Assembly: GCA_025774735.1 (NCBI GenBank)
Contig: JALGZU010000091.1
Location: forward strand, 1-9,269
Source of the DNA: a candidate division LCP-89 bacterium
Lineage (GTDB): Bacteria > Electryoneota > B3-LCP
Length of the DNA: 9,269 nt
Reading direction: 5' to 3'
The translations under genes were made by a program, and so were the position numbers. Below are positions 7,909 through 9,269 of this stretch, piece after piece (the first letter of the stretch is position 1; each line of letters begins with the position of its first letter). The notes beneath the pieces were generated by a model, which was not told the DNA's origin, made no database searches, and worked only from the letters and a program-made list of their open reading frames with translations.

Positions 7909-8688
7909 ATGGCACCAACGTATCATCTGGTTCAATCTCTCATCAAATCCGTCGCCATCCTTGAGATTCTAGCTGATAGCGTGGAGGGTATGGGAGTCAC
8001 CGAGATCAGTGAGCGAGTCGGCATGAACAAAAGCACTGTTCATCGCATTCTAACTACACTCGTTCACGAGAGGTACGTCGAGCAGGACGTGCGCAAGGGA
8101 CGCTACCGCTTGAGTTTCAAGTTATTCGAAATTGCTCGAAAGATTTTAAATAACGTTCGCACCACAAAGGTCGTTGCTCCTTTTCTGGAGAAATTGGTCG
8201 ATGAGACCGGCGAATCCGCCCGGCTCATCGTCCCGGATTATGAGCATGCCCGGCTGGTGGTTTGCGATGAGGTGTTAACCTCGAAACCTATCATGGTGCG
8301 CACGCATTTGGGTGAAACCCTGTCCCTCTCCCAGACAGCCGCCGGCAAAATGTTTCTAGCCAGCTTGACGGACGATGGAATTAAGAAGTTAATGGACGAG
8401 AAGGGAAGGAAGACTGTTCTGGAAGATGAAGGCTACTCCTTCTCTCAGCTCCGAAAAGACCTGGGGCAGGTTCGTGAGGCTGGATTCTCTTATGACAGCA
8501 CTCAAGTTGAAAAAGAGACGGTTAGCAATGTAGCAGCACCAGTTCGCGACGAATCCGGCGACATCGTCGCCTTGATCGACATCTTCTGGCCTGCGCACCG
8601 GAGCACGAAAACCACCGGCGACAAGTATGGCAAACTCGTGCAGAAAGCGGCCGATGAGATCTCACGCCGCCTCGGCTACATCCAATAG
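7909..8688 (+). CDS. IclR-family transcriptional regulator
   Basis: A 259-residue DNA-binding protein of normal IclR length. An N-terminal winged helix-turn-helix (about residues 8-70) includes GVTEISERVGMNKSTVHRIL (29-48), whose second part is the recognition helix, and a wing region YVEQDVRKGRYRLS. The effector-binding domain (about 75-255) shows family features: HLGETLSLSQTAAGKMFLA, and near the C-terminus STQVEKETVSNVAAPV followed by GDIVALIDI. Such proteins usually form dimers or tetramers and respond to small carboxylate or aromatic metabolites; the ligand here cannot be told. A GTG at 7903 would add two residues, but ATG at 7909 is preferred with GAGAG a few bases upstream. It is flanked by terminators on both sides, so it is monocistronic. 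Its target is not evident; possible operators lie in the divergent region at 4573-4621, but linking them is speculation. Confidence 0.92.
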   Translation: MAPTYHLVQSLIKSVAILEILADSVEGMGVTEISERVGMNKSTVHRILTTLVHERYVEQDVRKGRYRLSFKLFEIARKILNNVRTTKVVAPFLEKLVDETGESARLIVPDYEHARLVVCDEVLTSKPIMVRTHLGETLSLSQTAAGKMFLASLTDDGIKKLMDEKGRKTVLEDEGYSFSQLRKDLGQVREAGFSYDSTQVEKETVSNVAAPVRDESGDIVALIDIFWPAHRSTKTTGDKYGKLVQKAADEISRRLGYIQ

Positions 8689-8704
8689 AGCTGCCAATCC
8701 CCTT

Positions 8705-8738
8705 AGGATGCTGGCTATGGTCAGCATCCTTTTTTTTT
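8705..8738 (+). terminator. Strong Rho-independent terminator of the IclR-family gene
   Basis: AGGATGCTG (8705-8713) pairs perfectly with CAGCATCCT (8722-8730) across an 8-base loop, followed by a run of eight further T (8731-8738). It begins 16 bases after the stop codon. Confidence 0.95.
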
Positions 8739-8766
8739 AGTCTAAAGTAACTTTTTATTTCTCCTC

Positions 8767-8795
8767 TTGACTTTCCCTCCTGGATTTAATAAATT
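8767..8795 (+). promoter_or_regulatory. Predicted promoter of the tRNA-Asn gene
   Basis: TTGACT (8767-8772), a 17-base spacer and TAAATT (8790-8795). Initiation is expected about seven bases after the -10, at 8802-8803, only one or two bases before the mature tRNA 5' end. The precursor would therefore have an unusually short leader. Confidence 0.6.
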
Positions 8796-8803
8796 ATTTA
8801 CTT

Positions 8804-8875
8804 TCCTCGGTAGCTCAATGGCAGAGCGGGTGGCTGTTAACCACTAGGTTGGGGGTTCAAGTCCCTCCCGGGGAG
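8804..8875 (+). tRNA. tRNA-Asn (anticodon GUU)
   Basis: A complete 72-base cloverleaf can be drawn. The acceptor is TCCTCGG (8804-8810) with CCGGGGA (8868-8874), the D arm GCTC/GAGC, the anticodon arm GGTGG/CCACT with loop CTGTTAA and anticodon GTT at 8836-8838. The variable loop has 5 bases and the T arm is GGGGG/CCCTC with loop TTCAAGT. The discriminator is G8875 and the first pair U1-A72, both as in known bacterial tRNA-Asn. CCA is not encoded (CTA follows), so it must be added after transcription. The 3' part from 8850 on is exactly duplicated at 9195. Confidence 0.97.
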
Positions 8876-8882
8876 CTATAAA
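8850..8882 (+). repeat. 33-base direct repeat, copy 1 (3' end of the intact tRNA-Asn)
   Basis: Covers the last variable-loop base, the whole T arm, the 3' acceptor strand, the discriminator and seven bases beyond (CTATAAA). It is identical, without mismatch, to 9195-9227. The repeat starts inside the tRNA and ends just inside the base of the following terminator stem. A repeat of this kind is what integration into a tRNA 3' end leaves behind. Confidence 0.95.
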
Positions 8883-8908
8883 GGCGGTCGCTCCAGACTG
8901 CCTTTCTT
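8880..8908 (+). terminator. Hairpin terminator after tRNA-Asn
   Basis: AAAGGCGGTC (8880-8889) pairs along ten positions (one G-U) with GACTGCCTTT (8896-8905) around a 6-base loop; the T run is short (TTTCTT). It lies five bases beyond the mature tRNA 3' end and 19 bases before the nuclease gene, so that gene probably depends on read-through or on a weak promoter of its own. Confidence 0.75.
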
Positions 8909-8927
8909 CATAAAGTTTAAGAGGAAG

Positions 8928-9167
8928 ATGGTGTATATCGTCTATGCACTTTACAGTGAGTGTATCGATCGACTTTATATTGGTCAGACGAAGGATTTAA
9001 ATCAGAGATTAAGGTCGCATAGGGAATTCAATAGAGGTTTTACTGCCCGTGCGAATGATTGGAAGCTCATTTTCTATGAAGACGTTACGACCCGGTCTGA
9101 AGCCATCAGAAGAGAACGCCAACTGAAAACCGGCAGTGGTAAAAGATTTTTAAGAGATTTATTGTAA
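8928..9167 (+). CDS. Small solitary GIY-YIG domain nuclease
   Basis: A 79-residue protein made of a single GIY-YIG nuclease domain, the fold used by homing endonucleases such as I-TevI and by UvrC. The GIY element appears as YIVYAL (residues 3-8) and the YIG element as LYIGQT (16-21). The catalytic Arg27 lies in NQRLRSH and the metal-binding Glu63 in AIRRERQLK; GFTARANDWKLIFYED (37-52) is typical of the solitary subfamily. The spacing Tyr17, Gly19, Arg27, His31 equals that of I-TevI as I recall it. Shine-Dalgarno GAGG (8921-8924) is 3 bases from the ATG at 8928 but 6 from a GTG at 8931, which would give MYIVYAL; the start could be either. GC is about 40% by hand count (96 of 240), lower than the flanking genes. 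Being bracketed by tRNA tails suggests a selfish or homing role; a DNA-repair role is the alternative. Confidence 0.88.
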   Translation: MVYIVYALYSECIDRLYIGQTKDLNQRLRSHREFNRGFTARANDWKLIFYEDVTTRSEAIRRERQLKTGSGKRFLRDLL

Positions 9168-9177
9168 TTTGGCTGTT

Positions 9178-9195
9178 ATCAGCCGTACGGCTGAT
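9178..9195. repeat. 18-base perfect palindrome
   Basis: ATCAGCCGTACGGCTGAT is its own reverse complement. It starts 11 bases after the nuclease stop codon and its last base is the first base of the second tRNA tail. GGCTG also occurs just before it (9171-9175), so CAGCC (9180-9184) could pair either way. It could be a nuclease or protein binding site, a folding RNA element or a REP-like sequence. Confidence 0.9.
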
Positions 9196-9227
9196 GGGGG
9201 TTCAAGTCCCTCCCGGGGAGCTATAAA
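9195..9227 (+). repeat. 33-base direct repeat, copy 2 (tRNA-Asn 3' remnant without a tRNA body)
   Basis: Identical to 8850-8882. Bases 9195-9220 correspond to the end of the variable loop, T arm, 3' acceptor strand and discriminator of tRNA-Asn, but no D arm, anticodon arm or 5' acceptor strand precedes them; the palindrome stands in their place. It cannot fold as a tRNA and is a remnant or a displaced tail. Confidence 0.95.
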
Positions 9228-9245
9228 TCCGACGGTGTCGGGTTT
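9225..9245 (+). terminator. Hairpin after the second tRNA tail
   Basis: AAATCCGAC (9225-9233) pairs with GTCGGGTTT (9237-9245) along nine positions (one G-T) around a GGT loop. It has the same offset from the tRNA tail as the hairpin after the first tail but unrelated stem sequence. It probably was, or is, the terminator of a tRNA-Asn gene. The last 24 bases of the window show nothing else. Confidence 0.6.
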
Positions 9246-9269
9246 CATGTTCAGTTGCATGTTCCACCT

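Larger units (their letters stand above)
8850..9227 (+). mobile_element. Candidate minimal tRNA-3'-end cassette carrying a GIY-YIG nuclease
   Basis: Two identical 33-base tRNA tails lie 345 bases apart and enclose a terminator, one GIY-YIG nuclease gene of lower GC than its neighbours and an 18-base palindrome. This matches the layout left when an element integrates at a tRNA 3' end and restores the tRNA. There is no integrase, so if the unit moves it would rely on cleavage by the nuclease and repair by recombination, as homing elements do. The alternative is that a second tandem tRNA-Asn lost its 5' part to the nuclease gene. The outer limits are given as the repeat ends and are inferred. 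Confidence 0.45.

Noticed and set aside
9178..9195. The palindrome as a simple Rho-independent terminator of the nuclease gene
   Set aside because: It has no loop as a perfect palindrome and is followed by GGGGG instead of a T tract.
9195..9227. A second functional tRNA gene at the right end
   Set aside because: Only the T arm and 3' acceptor strand are present; there is no 5' acceptor, D arm or anticodon arm to pair with.

Overview
The window looks bacterial, most likely from the Fibrobacterota-Chlorobiota-Bacteroidota (FCB) side of the tree or a candidate phylum near it. The best evidence is a large secreted protein (4667-7753) that ends in a type IX secretion (Por) sorting domain with a YPNPFNP motif. 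An IclR regulator and promoters of the sigma-70 kind fit this. The exact phylum cannot be read from the sequence.

Left part, 1-4379. The window opens inside the 3' end of a family 2 glycosyltransferase on the + strand. Its last 12 bases overlap, tail to tail, the end of an 854-residue minus-strand membrane protein. That protein has about ten N-terminal membrane segments and two lumenal or periplasmic-type halves resembling inactive glutamine-amidotransferase (DUF4350-like) folds. Upstream of it on the same strand, 72 bases away, lies gatD, the asparaginase-like subunit of the GatDE Glu-tRNA(Gln) amidotransferase. GatDE is the classic archaeal system, so gatD here is notable; no gatE is in the window.

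Middle, 4380-8740. A 287-base divergent region separates gatD from the secreted protein, which carries 16 repeats of about 57 residues (W-x-D-x-R ... D-I-Y-A-Q-K-I-D ... W), probably beta-propeller blades. A strong terminator follows, then an IclR-family regulator with its own promoter and a strong terminator.

Right part, 8767-9269. A tRNA-Asn(GUU) gene with a good promoter is followed by a hairpin terminator, then a tiny GIY-YIG nuclease gene of about 40% GC. After that comes an 18-base perfect palindrome and an exact 33-base second copy of the tRNA 3' end (T arm, acceptor strand, discriminator base and 7 more bases), which is followed by a different hairpin at the same offset. A 345-base period thus holds one nuclease gene between two tRNA tails. 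This resembles a minimal mobile or homing cassette using the 3' end of a tRNA gene and is the most interesting part of the window.
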